NCBI GenBank assembly: GCA_030529855.1
Contig: JAUMWC010000013.1
Location: 1 to 49,663, forward strand
DNA: 49,663 nucleotides
From: Gemella sp.
Lineage (GTDB): Bacteria > Bacillota > Bacilli > Staphylococcales > Gemellaceae
Reading direction: 5' to 3'
A program made the position numbers and the translations under genes. Below, piece after piece: positions 1 through 7,966 of the stretch (positions are counted from its first letter, which is position 1; each line of letters starts with the position of its first letter). The notes under the pieces were generated by a model. The model saw only the letters and a program-made list of their open reading frames with translations. It was not told where the DNA came from and searched no databases.

Positions 1-2
1 TT

Positions 3-140
3 CTTGGTGTTAACATCGAAGGACACATTCCTAATGTAGATTTAGCAACAGCTCAGGAATTATTAGAAATCACTCACACAGTTTGCCCTTACTCAAAAGC
101 AGTATCAGGAAACATAGAAGTTAGCGTAAAAGCTGTCTAA
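3..140 (+). CDS. ohr: Organic hydroperoxide resistance protein, C-terminal part (5' end outside window)
   Basis: The window opens inside this gene; 45 residues remain up to a TAA. The remnant ends with THTVCPYSKAVSGNIEV, the signature around the second redox cysteine of Ohr/OsmC peroxiredoxins. These reduce organic hydroperoxides in the cytoplasm using two cysteines; the first lies upstream of the window. The frame begins at base 3. A strong terminator follows six bases after the stop, so this is the last gene of its transcript. Ohr is favoured over OsmC because of the VCPYS-K-A-x-x-GNIEV spacing. Its regulator is not visible. Confidence 0.85.
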   Translation, partial: LGVNIEGHIPNVDLATAQELLEITHTVCPYSKAVSGNIEVSVKAV

Positions 141-145
141 CGTAC

Positions 146-187
146 AACACACAAGTCTTACCTATATAGACTTGTGTGTTTCTTTTG
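146..187 (+). terminator. Rho-independent terminator of ohr
   Basis: A perfect 12-13 bp stem (147-158 with 168-179) and a 9-nt loop are followed by TTTCTTTT. It lies just past the ohr stop. Confidence 0.85.
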
Positions 188-243
188 CTTAGCCCACTCA
201 CTTTTTGTTAAAATATTCCTTAGCATAAATAGAAGGAGTAGCT

Positions 244-906
244 ATGAACCTAAATCTATACGAACTTTATCAATTAATGTTAAAAGAAATGGGCCCAACT
301 GGTTGGTGGCCTGCAGAAACAAAAGAACAAATAATAATAGAAGCAATCTTAATTCAAAATACAACAGAACGCAATGCGACTTCAGCTTCAAAACTAATCA
401 AAGAAGCCACAAATTACAATTTTAAAAAAATACTAGAGCTTAATGATGAAACCTTACAAGAATTAGTACGCCCAGCAGGATTTATGAAAAATAAAAGCAA
501 GGCTATCAAAACTCTTGCTTCATGGTATCTAGAGCATGAATCTAATCCAGAAAAAATAAATGAAAAATACGGTGATAATCTTAGAAAAATACTATTAAAA
601 TTACATGGCGTAGGACCTGAAACTGCAGATGTTTTATTAACTTATATCTTTGATAGACCCTACTTTGTTGCTGACAAGTACGCTAGAACCCTATTGGGAT
701 TACTAGGTGTAGAAACAGAACTCCTTACAAATTACATCACACTACACAAGCATCTAGCCTTATTACCAGAACACTTTTCTCATCAAGATGCCAAAGAATT
801 CCACGGACTTATCGATGAGTTTGGTAAAAAATACTTTCATCCAATGGAGAATTTCAAAACTTCTTTTCTAGCAGACTGCCAATTAGATTGGAATCCTTCT
901 AAATAA
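244..906 (+). CDS. Endonuclease III-like DNA glycosylase (HhH-GPD family, MagIII-like)
   Basis: A 220-residue protein of the helix-hairpin-helix-GPD superfamily, which removes damaged bases by base excision. The HhH is LHGVGPETADVLL (about residues 119-131) and the catalytic Asp lies in YFVADKYARTLL. At the place where bifunctional endonuclease III has a catalytic Lys (GRKTAN), this protein has GPETAD. The C-terminus has only one cysteine, so the 4Fe-4S loop is absent. Both traits, and the ADKYAR motif, match the 3-methyladenine glycosylase III (MagIII) branch; the alkylated-base substrate is inferred. The start is ATG 244, with AGAAGGAG upstream. A longer reading in another frame (174-425) is a shadow. 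Confidence 0.8.
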   Translation: MNLNLYELYQLMLKEMGPTGWWPAETKEQIIIEAILIQNTTERNATSASKLIKEATNYNFKKILELNDETLQELVRPAGFMKNKSKAIKTLASWYLEHESNPEKINEKYGDNLRKILLKLHGVGPETADVLLTYIFDRPYFVADKYARTLLGLLGVETELLTNYITLHKHLALLPEHFSHQDAKEFHGLIDEFGKKYFHPMENFKTSFLADCQLDWNPSK

Positions 907-911
907 ATATC

Positions 912-938
912 AAAAACGTTGAATTATCAGCGTTTTTT
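912..938 (+). terminator. Terminator after the MagIII-like gene
   Basis: An 11-bp stem AAAAACGTTGA (912-922) pairs with TCAGCGTTTTT (927-937) with one G-U pair and a 4-nt loop. The T-run forms part of the stem. Confidence 0.7.
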
Positions 939-970
939 TGTACCACAATAAACACAAGTTAAAGTTTTTG

Positions 971-979
971 TGTTATAAT
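971..979 (+). promoter_or_regulatory. Extended -10 promoter for the HAD phosphatase/cdd pair
   Basis: TGTTATAAT fits the TGnTATAAT extended -10 consensus and lies 31 bp before the chosen ATG at 1010. I see no good -35, which is usual for extended -10 promoters. Confidence 0.6.
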
Positions 980-1009
980 AGTAATCCAACGAAGAACAGA
1001 GGTGATATT

Positions 1010-1894
1010 ATGATTAAACTTATAGTAAGTGATATGGACGGAACACTTTTAAACAGTGACCACCAAATCTCAAAAAGAAATATGGAATCCATAAAATTCG
1101 CCCGTGATAACGGCGTAGAATTTATGATTGCCACAGGACGTGCTCTTTACGAAGCTAGTCAACCTATAAATGATGCAAACTTAGAAACAGAATTGATTTG
1201 TCTTAACGGAGCTATGACATACGATAAAGAAAGAAATCTAATATCTTCTATAAACCTAGAATTAGAAGATATCGACTTCATTACTGAAACATTCAAAAAG
1301 AATGGTTTAGCCTACCAATTATATACCCCTAAATGCCTATATACAGAATCTATAGAAGAAAACATCCAAGCCTTTATAGACTTAGTAACAGGACAAGGAC
1401 ACGAAGTAAACGAAGAAGTCATAAGAGAAGAAACTCAAGAAAGAGTTGACGCTGGACACCTAGTGGAAGTTACGGACATAGACAACTACTTAAAAAATCC
1501 AGACAATCCCGTAATAAAAATTATGACAGTACACAATGACGTAGAATTACTAAAAAGAGTAAAACAAGAATTAGCACAAAATAAAAACATCTTCGCCACT
1601 TCTTCCGGTGTAAATAATATAGAAATAACAAACGCAAAAGCTACAAAAGGACAAGCAGTAACAAACATAGCTAAAAAGAAAAATATTAGCCTGGATAACA
1701 CTATGACTATCGGAGATAACCTTAACGATTTATCAATGATAAAAGTAGCAAAATTCAATGTAGCTGTTAATAATGGAAATCCAGAATTAATAAGTCAAGC
1801 TACATATATATCTGACCACGACAACGATAACGATGCTGTTGGAAATATGATATTCAAACTACTAAAACAGGAGAACGGATTAAATGATAAGTAA
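1010..1894 (+). CDS. HAD-superfamily phosphatase, Cof type
   Basis: A 294-residue Cof/YidA-type sugar- or nucleotide-phosphate phosphatase, cytosolic and Mg2+-dependent. HAD motif I is SDMDGTLLNSD at the N-terminus (nucleophile and acid Asp), motif II is ATGR, the motif III Lys lies in KATKGQAV, and motif IV is GDNLNDLSMI. The open frame runs from 938, but ATG 1010 has an AGAGGTGAT ribosome site and the family's M-I-K-L-I-V-S-D start, so the 24 upstream residues are excluded. It overlaps cdd by 11 bases, which suggests translational coupling. The substrate cannot be told from sequence. Confidence 0.85.
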   Translation: MIKLIVSDMDGTLLNSDHQISKRNMESIKFARDNGVEFMIATGRALYEASQPINDANLETELICLNGAMTYDKERNLISSINLELEDIDFITETFKKNGLAYQLYTPKCLYTESIEENIQAFIDLVTGQGHEVNEEVIREETQERVDAGHLVEVTDIDNYLKNPDNPVIKIMTVHNDVELLKRVKQELAQNKNIFATSSGVNNIEITNAKATKGQAVTNIAKKKNISLDNTMTIGDNLNDLSMIKVAKFNVAVNNGNPELISQATYISDHDNDNDAVGNMIFKLLKQENGLNDK

Positions 1895-2297
1895 TGAAGA
1901 ATTAGTACAAGCTGCAATAGAAGCAACAAAAAATGCCTATGTTCCCTACTCTAACTTCTACGTAGGAGCAGCCCTAGTAACAAAAGATGGTACAGTATTT
2001 ACAGGTTGTAATATAGAAAATGCAAGTTTCACTCCAACTAACTGTGCTGAGAGAACAGCAATTTTCAAAGCAGTAAGTGAAGGACATAGAGAAATAGCAA
2101 AAATCGCAGTTGTCGGTGGACCAAATAGAAACTTAGAAAACTACTGCCCACCTTGCGGAGTATGTAGACAAGTTATCGCAGAATTCGCAGATGAAAACTG
2201 CCAATTAATTATGGGGAAATCAAACGGAGAATTCCAAGTTTTCGACTTCTACGAAGAGATTTTACCAAATTCATTTACAAAAAGTAAATTAAATTAA
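1884..2297 (+). CDS. cdd: Cytidine deaminase
   Basis: A 137-residue homotetrameric-type cytidine deaminase, converting (deoxy)cytidine to (deoxy)uridine in pyrimidine salvage. The zinc and catalytic motifs are NCAERTA (Cys ligand and proton-shuttle Glu) and PPCGVCRQV (two Cys ligands). The substrate loop VGAALVTKDG and the FTGCNIENASF segment are present. Length and motif order are standard. The gene starts inside the end of the HAD phosphatase and is followed by a strong terminator, so the two form a bicistronic unit. Confidence 0.95.
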   Translation: MISNEELVQAAIEATKNAYVPYSNFYVGAALVTKDGTVFTGCNIENASFTPTNCAERTAIFKAVSEGHREIAKIAVVGGPNRNLENYCPPCGVCRQVIAEFADENCQLIMGKSNGEFQVFDFYEEILPNSFTKSKLN

Positions 2298-2313
2298 CAT
2301 ATTAAAATGATGT

Positions 2314-2346
2314 AGTACAGTTCTTTTAAACTGTACTATTTTTTAT
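2314..2346 (+). terminator. Terminator after cdd
   Basis: A perfect stem TAGTACAGTT/AACTGTACTA (2314-2323 with 2330-2339) is followed by TTTTTTATT. Confidence 0.85.
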
Positions 2347-2400
2347 TACACAGCTCTTAGAGTCCCTTTAACAAACATTAAAAATCCTTATTCTTATAAC

Positions 2401-2429
2401 TTGACTTATAAAAAATAAACCCTTATAAT
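2401..2429 (+). promoter_or_regulatory. Sigma-A promoter of the MFS gene
   Basis: TTGACT (2401-2406), a 17-bp spacer and TATAAT (2424-2429). Transcription would start near 2436, shortly before the AAAAGGAG ribosome site. Confidence 0.85.
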
Positions 2430-2462
2430 TGCTCTATAACAATTTTTTAAAAGGAGACTTTT

Positions 2463-3620
2463 ATGCAAAATAAAGCAACAATGAAATTTGCTATATTATC
2501 AATAGCATTATTCTTAATGTCACATACATCTATTGCTCCAGCTTTGCCGTCTTTACTTAAGTTATACAAAGGTATCGACCCAAACATTGGAATGGCTGAT
2601 GTGCAACAACTTATAGCTATAACAGGTTCAACAATAGCAATAGGTTTATTACTAAGTAACTTATTTATCGCTAAATTAGGAAAGAAAAATACTGTTCTTA
2701 TAGGACTTTCATTTATATTCTTATCAGGTGTTCTTTCATTTACTAACTACGATAACTACCAAACAGTATTCTACTCAAGATTAATCTTAGGTATTGGACT
2801 TGGTTTATTTAACTCAATTTCAATCTCTATTATTAGTGATTACTATGAGGGTGTAGATAGAGCTAAAATGATTGGTTTCCGAATGGTTTTCCTAAACATC
2901 GGTAAATTCATCACAACATTAATCGCTGGTTATACTCTATACATCGGTGCTCAATACACTTTTTTAGTTTACTTATTAGTATTACCAGTTATGGTTATGT
3001 TCTACTTCTGGGTAGATAACACAGCTGATGTTACTAAAGCAGCACCAGCAAAATCAGTAGTAATCGTTAATAGAGACGCTATCTTACTTGCGATTATAAC
3101 TTTACTAATCGGTATTGCTTATATCGGAGCTACTAACACAATTCCATTCTTATTAGAAAATAAATTTGGTTACTCAAAAGCATTTTCTTCTAACCTATTA
3201 TCATTCTTAGGTTTATCTGGTATTGTTATTGGTGCTTTATTCGGTAAATTTACTAAGATTGTTGGATACAGAGCTATCCTAATAATGTCAACATTAATGG
3301 GTATCTCTTTACTAGGATTTACTTTAGGTAACAATGTTGTTATCTTCTATGTTTCATCATTCTTAGCAGCAACTGCCTTTACAGGTAACATGTCAGGTGT
3401 ATTCTACTACATCTCAAGAACATTCAAACAAGAGCAAATTAACTTCGTAACAAGTTTCGCTCTAGTATTCGGGCAAATTGGTGGAGTATTAACTCCTATT
3501 GTCTTAACTAGATTCCCTCAAGCAATGAAATGGGATGTATTTACTACTCCATTCTACATTGCATCAGCATTTATGTTAATCAACATCCTATGCTACTCTC
3601 TATTAAAAAACAGAGATTAA
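2463..3620 (+). CDS. MFS transporter
   Basis: A 385-residue integral membrane protein with about twelve hydrophobic segments in two halves, separated near residues 190-205 by a short polar stretch. FIAKLGKKN fits the MFS loop 2-3 motif (G-x-x-x-D/K-R-x-G-R/K-K) in reduced form. The facilitator uses an ion gradient to move small molecules; the direction and substrate are not determinable. It starts at ATG 2463 behind AAAAGGAGAC and is transcribed alone from a consensus promoter. A shared terminator separates it from the convergent ABC gene. Confidence 0.8.
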   Translation: MQNKATMKFAILSIALFLMSHTSIAPALPSLLKLYKGIDPNIGMADVQQLIAITGSTIAIGLLLSNLFIAKLGKKNTVLIGLSFIFLSGVLSFTNYDNYQTVFYSRLILGIGLGLFNSISISIISDYYEGVDRAKMIGFRMVFLNIGKFITTLIAGYTLYIGAQYTFLVYLLVLPVMVMFYFWVDNTADVTKAAPAKSVVIVNRDAILLAIITLLIGIAYIGATNTIPFLLENKFGYSKAFSSNLLSFLGLSGIVIGALFGKFTKIVGYRAILIMSTLMGISLLGFTLGNNVVIFYVSSFLAATAFTGNMSGVFYYISRTFKQEQINFVTSFALVFGQIGGVLTPIVLTRFPQAMKWDVFTTPFYIASAFMLINILCYSLLKNRD

Positions 3621-3631
3621 TAAAAATAAAG

Positions 3632-3664
3632 CCCACTAGAATTAACTAGTGGGATTCTTTTTTA
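3632..3664. terminator. Bidirectional terminator between convergent genes
   Basis: Stem CCCACTAG/CTAGTGGG (3632-3639 with 3646-3653) with a T-rich tail on both strands (ATTCTTTTTTT rightward, CTTTATTTTTATT leftward). The same stem recurs at 7764-7797. Confidence 0.8.
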
Positions 3665-5251
3665 TTAGTCACTCAAGTTTATAACTTTAGTGTATCTCTT
3701 AACATCTTCTTCATTGTAATGGTGAGCCACTTCTACTACGGTAACTCCTAAACTAAGAATAAGTTCTCTTATCAACTCTGAATTTTTGCTATCTAAAGCT
3801 GACGTTGCCTCATCAACTAACAAGACAGCTTTCTTTTGAAGAATTGCTCTAGCGATTTCTATCCTTTGTCTTTGCCCACCAGACAAGTCCTCACCATTCT
3901 CTCCATAACTTTTATCTAAACAATCTTCTCCTAACTCCTCTAGAAGACCAACCTTTTTAAGAACATCTAAAAGAGTAACATCTGCATAATCATTCCCTAA
4001 ACTTAGATTAAATCGTAGACTTTCATTAAACATAAATATATTTTGATTAATTCTTGAAATGAATCTATGGCTATCTGATAACAATTCTACACCCTTACTC
4101 TTGTAAACAAGTTTACCAGCATTCGCTTGTACTACACCTTGCAACAAATCTAATAAAGTAGTTTTTCCACTACCTGACTTACCTATTAGTAAAATCTTAT
4201 CACCAAAATTTATATCGAAAGATAATTTATTAAAGATTGCTTTTTCCCCATAAGAGAAATCAACATCTTTAATCTCTATATCTATGTCATTTTCAAAAGT
4301 TTCTTGACTTGGTTTGGCAACTTCTTCGAACACAAGTTCTTCAGTAACCTTCTCCCTGATTTCCTTTGTAGACTTGATTTCATTTAAGTAAAAGGCTACA
4401 GTTCTAAATGGATATATGACCCTATCAGAAGCTAGAAACATAGCAATTACCACCGAACTATCTAATTCTCCTAACACTACATAATAAATCGAAATACTTA
4501 TCGGAATAATGTAAGAAAACCACGACAGCATTGCCGTTACAAATGTAGATAAAGAACCTCTGTTCCCTACTGATACAAAACTTTTCTCTACTTCAGTAAT
4601 CAAATCTCCTGATTTTTTCTCAACATTCTTCTCTGCACCATAGGTTTTTATCAAAGCTAGTCCATTAACCATATCTTTTACACTTGAAATTAAACTTTCA
4701 TTCTTCTTACTCCATACACTTGTCGCAGATGATAAATATTTTCCAAATATTAAAGATGAAGCCATCGGTAAAAAGGCAAAAGCAATAAAGATTAACCCCA
4801 ACTTCACATCAAGATAGAGTAAGTAGAAAATTGATACTATACCCATAACAGAATAGTAGACAACTTCAAACATAAAATGAACATATTTTGTTTCTATGGT
4901 TTTAAGGTCGACTGATAAAATAGTTAATAATTTGTTAGAGTCTGATTTAGTAGAATTTGAATATAGCTGTTTTCTAATAAATGCCTTTTTTAATTTCTCA
5001 TTTACATCTCTTTTAAGACCATTTCTTAATAAAGCTGCCATATAGGTAGAAAATGCAACTACTAAATAAGCAGCAAAAGCAAGTAGTACAAAGTTTCTAA
5101 CATCTACTAGGTTATAACTAGAATCAAACTTACTTACGTAAGAAATAACTTGAGACATTACTACTCCATCAAGACCTGCGATAAACATAAATACAAAAAC
5201 TAAAGCAAGTCTGGACTTGGACATTAATTTTAATATATCTTTGAAATTCAC
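3665..5251 (-). CDS. ABC transporter, fused permease and ATPase (half-transporter)
   Basis: A 528-residue type IV ABC exporter half. The N-terminal part has about six membrane segments (to about residue 290) and the C-terminal part is an ATPase: Walker A GKSGSGKTT, signature LSGGQRQR, Walker B AVLLVDEATSALD and an H-loop His in VVEVAHH. It would act as a homodimer or with a partner outside the window. The frame opens at a GTG (5260), but that codon overlaps the GGAG ribosome site. The GTG at 5251, with GGAGTGAGAG upstream, is the better start. It lies behind the MFS gene, separated by a terminator, and both diverge from the PlcR/Rgg-like regulator. Peptide or drug export is plausible; the substrate is unknown. 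Confidence 0.8.
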   Translation of the reverse strand: MNFKDILKLMSKSRLALVFVFMFIAGLDGVVMSQVISYVSKFDSSYNLVDVRNFVLLAFAAYLVVAFSTYMAALLRNGLKRDVNEKLKKAFIRKQLYSNSTKSDSNKLLTILSVDLKTIETKYVHFMFEVVYYSVMGIVSIFYLLYLDVKLGLIFIAFAFLPMASSLIFGKYLSSATSVWSKKNESLISSVKDMVNGLALIKTYGAEKNVEKKSGDLITEVEKSFVSVGNRGSLSTFVTAMLSWFSYIIPISISIYYVVLGELDSSVVIAMFLASDRVIYPFRTVAFYLNEIKSTKEIREKVTEELVFEEVAKPSQETFENDIDIEIKDVDFSYGEKAIFNKLSFDINFGDKILLIGKSGSGKTTLLDLLQGVVQANAGKLVYKSKGVELLSDSHRFISRINQNIFMFNESLRFNLSLGNDYADVTLLDVLKKVGLLEELGEDCLDKSYGENGEDLSGGQRQRIEIARAILQKKAVLLVDEATSALDSKNSELIRELILSLGVTVVEVAHHYNEEDVKRYTKVINLSD

Positions 5252-5387
5252 ACCTCTCACTCCTTTTACTGAAAGAAAACTATATTTATCTGATAATTAA
5301 ATTTTACCCCTCTTTTTATACTTTGTCAATACAATTTATTCTTTTTTTTTTACTTTATATTCTTTTTGTTTTATTTTTAGTGTTGGT

Positions 5388-5421
5388 ATATAAAAAAGAT
5401 TAGAAATCAATTTTTCTAATC
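5388..5421 (-). terminator. Terminator of the leftward MFS gene
   Basis: On the minus strand GATTAGAAA pairs with TTTCTAATC (5413-5421 with 5398-5406) and a TTTTTTATA tail follows. The stem overlaps the stop codon of the MFS gene. Confidence 0.8.
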
Positions 5422-6609
5422 TTTTGCATTATTTTTCCTATTATAAACCACCAGTATTACTATAATTATCAGTATAGATAACAGGAAATTTCCTATCACT
5501 AGATAGTTTACTTCCATGTATTTAAGCAACATTCCTGATACTAGTAGGATTAACATTGATGAAACTCTTGTTAAACTAGAACGCATTGATAATAGTGAAC
5601 TGATGTTATCTGTTGATACCTTATTAGCAAATACATTAGTTAGTATATAATCAATTACTGAAAATATTAAAACTAATAATAAATAAAATACTAATACCCA
5701 GTATTTATTCCCTAATATAAGTAATATTGGCAAGACTAAACTTATCAGAGATACTGTTAATATTGTCCTGTTTTTTACATTTCTTATAGGTACCCAGAAA
5801 GCTACTATTCCAATTATTTGAAATAGAATATATAGTATATATAATTTATCATCAGCCCAGTTTTTTGATAAAAATAAGGCTTGCCATAGTTGATAATGTG
5901 TTTGGAAAAATATTTGTCCTACTACCGATAAAATAAATAATATTCTTAACTCTCTACTTTTTGTTAATTCTTCTAAACTTAATTTTATATGTTCTTTTAT
6001 TGTAGATTTTTCTTTATGTTCTTTCTCAACTGTTTCTTTAAAGAATGTAGTTACTATTAAAATAGATGTCACTACCATAACAATGGCTAGATAATACATA
6101 TTTACTCCTATTTTAAAATATAAAAAAGAACCTATCGTACTTCCTAATATTACAAAAACTAAACTACTTTGAGAAGAAAATTTTATAAATTTATTAATAT
6201 ACTTTTCTTGTTCTACTTTGTTTTTAAAATTTCCTTTTATATCATTTATTATTTGTGCATCTAATGTTCCACTATTTACAGATTCTGCTAGACCATATAT
6301 AAACCAAATCAAAGCCATAAGATAAAAACTATTGAAATAAATTATCATTAAGAAAACAATAATCAGCAATATATTATAGAGTATATACATGCTTTTCCTT
6401 GAATGTAAGTCAGACCACACTCCACTAGGCACTTCAAATACTAAAATAGCCAAACTAAACATTGCCTGTACTATCATTATATTAGATAGCGATAATCCTT
6501 TGTCTAGAAAAAGAATTGTTAAAATAGAATGTGGTAAAGCCTTTGATAAAGAAATAAGTACATTTGAAAAATAAAAAGAATATAGGTTTTTACTTAAAGT
6601 TTTATTCAT
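5416..6609 (-). CDS. MFS transporter, probable efflux
   Basis: A 397-residue carrier with about twelve membrane helices. GVWSDLHSRKSMYI (about residues 62-75) is the classic loop 2-3 motif of the major facilitator superfamily. The long charged loop KETVEKEHKEKSTIKEHIKL (about 190-209) is the central cytosolic linker. ATG 6609 has AGAAAGGAG upstream. The gene has its own near-consensus promoter and diverges from the XRE/TPR regulator, a usual layout for a regulator and its target. The substrate is unknown. Confidence 0.8.
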   Translation of the reverse strand: MNKTLSKNLYSFYFSNVLISLSKALPHSILTILFLDKGLSLSNIMIVQAMFSLAILVFEVPSGVWSDLHSRKSMYILYNILLIIVFLMIIYFNSFYLMALIWFIYGLAESVNSGTLDAQIINDIKGNFKNKVEQEKYINKFIKFSSQSSLVFVILGSTIGSFLYFKIGVNMYYLAIVMVVTSILIVTTFFKETVEKEHKEKSTIKEHIKLSLEELTKSRELRILFILSVVGQIFFQTHYQLWQALFLSKNWADDKLYILYILFQIIGIVAFWVPIRNVKNRTILTVSLISLVLPILLILGNKYWVLVFYLLLVLIFSVIDYILTNVFANKVSTDNISSLLSMRSSLTRVSSMLILLVSGMLLKYMEVNYLVIGNFLLSILIIIVILVVYNRKNNAKD

Positions 6610-6639
6610 ATAGTTTCTCCTTTCTGTAAATTTTTTAAT

Positions 6640-6668
6640 ATTTTAACACCTTAAAAACCCTATGTCAA
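6640..6668 (-). promoter_or_regulatory. Sigma-A promoter of the leftward MFS gene
   Basis: On the minus strand TTGACA (6668-6663), a 17-bp spacer and TAAAAT (6645-6640). It is strong enough that repression or signal control would be expected. Confidence 0.8.
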
Positions 6669-6749
6669 TAAAATATATTACTTTTTTAATACGTTTTATT
6701 ACTTTAGTTTTATTTATGTGTATTTTTACTAACTTTTATTTTATTTTTA

Positions 6750-6758
6750 TGTTATAAT
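6750..6758 (+). promoter_or_regulatory. Extended -10 promoter of the regulator gene
   Basis: TGTTATAAT, with TATAAT at 6753-6758, about 45 bp before the ATG. The -35 region (TAACTT at 6730) is poor. Confidence 0.6.
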
Positions 6759-6802
6759 TTCTATAAGATTTAGTAAATAAATTTAAGAAAGGAAGATTTT
6801 AT

Positions 6803-7672
6803 ATGCAACAACTACTCGCCTCTCTTATTAAAAGTAAAAGGAAAGTGTTAGGTTTATCTCAAAAGGAACTAGCCGATGGTATCTGTACGCAGACTGTTAT
6901 TAGTAAAATAGAAAAAGCAGCTCTTACTCCATCGGTAGATATTTTCTTTAAACTTATCAACAAATTAAATATCCCTATGGATGAAGTAGCCACACTCTAT
7001 TCTGTATCTCAAGAGAAAAAGGAATCAATTTATTCTGATAATATTAGAAATATACTTTATAAAAGAGAATTTTCTACTATTGATATAATTATAAAAACTA
7101 TTTCTCCTAACTCATTAAATGGCGATGATGTGTATTACTACAAATGGTTAAAAGCAGTTGTCATTTTCCATTGTGATGGGAATAAAAAATTAGCACAAAA
7201 ATTGCTATCTGAAATTATTTCTTCAGCAGAAAAAGATTCTCCCCCTTACCTAACTGCAATATATTCTAAGGGGACTTTCTATGATGATATGGAAGAATTT
7301 GACAAATCTAAAAAATACCTTGAGTATCTTGAAGATAAGTACCATCTATTCAAACATACTGATGATAGACTTAAGTTCTATCTGGCTATAGGAAGATTAT
7401 ATGTAAGAACTAACAACATAGATAAAGCTTCTATATACTCCTCTAGAGCATTAGAAGAAATATTAGAAAATAAATCTATTAAATATCTAGGTTCTTCTTA
7501 TTTTTTACAATATAGTGTATACACTTCTCTAGGTCTTTACCACAGAGCCCTAGACTCTATTCAAAAAGCACTTACTCTTTTTGAAATAGAAAACAATGAA
7601 TTATTAAAAAATTTAGCCCTATCGGCTATATCTTATGTAAAGGAGAAAATTAAAAATGAAGAAATTAGTTAA
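6803..7672 (+). CDS. XRE-family regulator with TPR-like C-terminus (PlcR/Rgg/RRNPP type)
   Basis: A 289-residue cytosolic transcription factor. Residues 4-62 form an XRE helix-turn-helix (KRKVLGLSQKELADGIC with a recognition helix near TVISKIEK). The rest is helical repeats of TPR type, with motifs such as YLEYLEDKY, AIGRLYVRTNN and ALDSIQKALTLFE. Size and layout match PlcR, which binds a re-imported peptide made from a gene directly downstream. That layout is repeated here: a signal-peptide-like ORF starts inside the last codons, although it is frameshifted. Divergent MFS and ABC genes are likely targets (inference). AAGGAAG precedes the ATG. Confidence 0.8.
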   Translation: MQQLLASLIKSKRKVLGLSQKELADGICTQTVISKIEKAALTPSVDIFFKLINKLNIPMDEVATLYSVSQEKKESIYSDNIRNILYKREFSTIDIIIKTISPNSLNGDDVYYYKWLKAVVIFHCDGNKKLAQKLLSEIISSAEKDSPPYLTAIYSKGTFYDDMEEFDKSKKYLEYLEDKYHLFKHTDDRLKFYLAIGRLYVRTNNIDKASIYSSRALEEILENKSIKYLGSSYFLQYSVYTSLGLYHRALDSIQKALTLFEIENNELLKNLALSAISYVKEKIKNEEIS

Positions 7673-7759
7673 ACTGTTAGTTTAGCTTTCAGCTTCATCT
7701 CTACTTCTACTCAATCAACATTCAGTAATGATGTTCCAGTTCAACCTACAGAAGTATAA
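7656..7759 (+). pseudogene. Frameshifted small signal-peptide (pheromone) gene of the regulator
   Basis: An ATG at 7656, inside the last six codons of the regulator and preceded by AAAGGAG, opens MKKLVKLLV and then meets a TAG (7683-7685). In the +1-shifted frame the reading continues AFSFISTSTQSTFSNDVPVQ-PTEV to a TAA at 7757-7759. Adding one T to the TTT at 7681-7683 would give a continuous 34-residue precursor: positively charged start, hydrophobic core, polar acidic C-terminus. This is the design of PapR-type pheromone precursors. Either the gene is broken or the T-run was misread by one base. A terminator follows five bases after the stop. The ORF is too short to show homology by itself. 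Confidence 0.6.
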
Positions 7760-7763
7760 TACT

Positions 7764-7797
7764 AAATCCCACTAGATATTCTAGTGGGATTTTTTTG
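7764..7797 (+). terminator. Terminator of the regulator/peptide unit
   Basis: Stem AAATCCCACTAG/CTAGTGGGATTT (7764-7775 with 7781-7792), 5-nt loop, then a TTTTT tail. It shares its CCCACTAG stem with the terminator at 3632-3664. Confidence 0.9.
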
Positions 7798-7861
7798 TAA
7801 AAATATTTAACATAAATTATACTTTATTTATGAAAATATACTAGATTTTCCAATGTGGATA

Positions 7862-7890
7862 TTGAAACTTCCCCCATTAAATGTTATAAT
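7862..7890 (+). promoter_or_regulatory. Promoter of the TetR-family gene
   Basis: TTGAAA (7862-7867), 17-bp spacer, TATAAT (7885-7890) with an extended TG at 7882-7883. The expected start near 7897 lies just before the operator-like palindrome. Confidence 0.8.
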
Positions 7891-7911
7891 TTAAGAGAAA
7901 TGTAATAATTT

Positions 7912-7934
7912 AACCAAAATGTAACATTTTGGTT
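7912..7934. promoter_or_regulatory. Inverted-repeat operator, probable TetR autoregulation site
   Basis: AACCAAAATG (7912-7921), TAA, CATTTTGGTT (7925-7934): a perfect 10-bp inverted repeat with a 3-bp centre. It lies between the promoter and the TetR start codon, where binding would block transcription. Its use by this regulator is inferred. Confidence 0.65.
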
Positions 7935-7966
7935 TAACTATACTTATAGAATAGGAAGATGATTTT

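Noticed and set aside
174..425. 83-residue ORF on the plus strand
   Set aside because: It overlaps the ohr terminator and the MagIII-like gene in another frame, and has no RBS or domain.
3665..6609. ABC and MFS genes as a bacteriocin cluster
   Set aside because: I find no precursor peptide with a double-glycine leader, no modification enzyme and no peptidase domain in the ABC protein.
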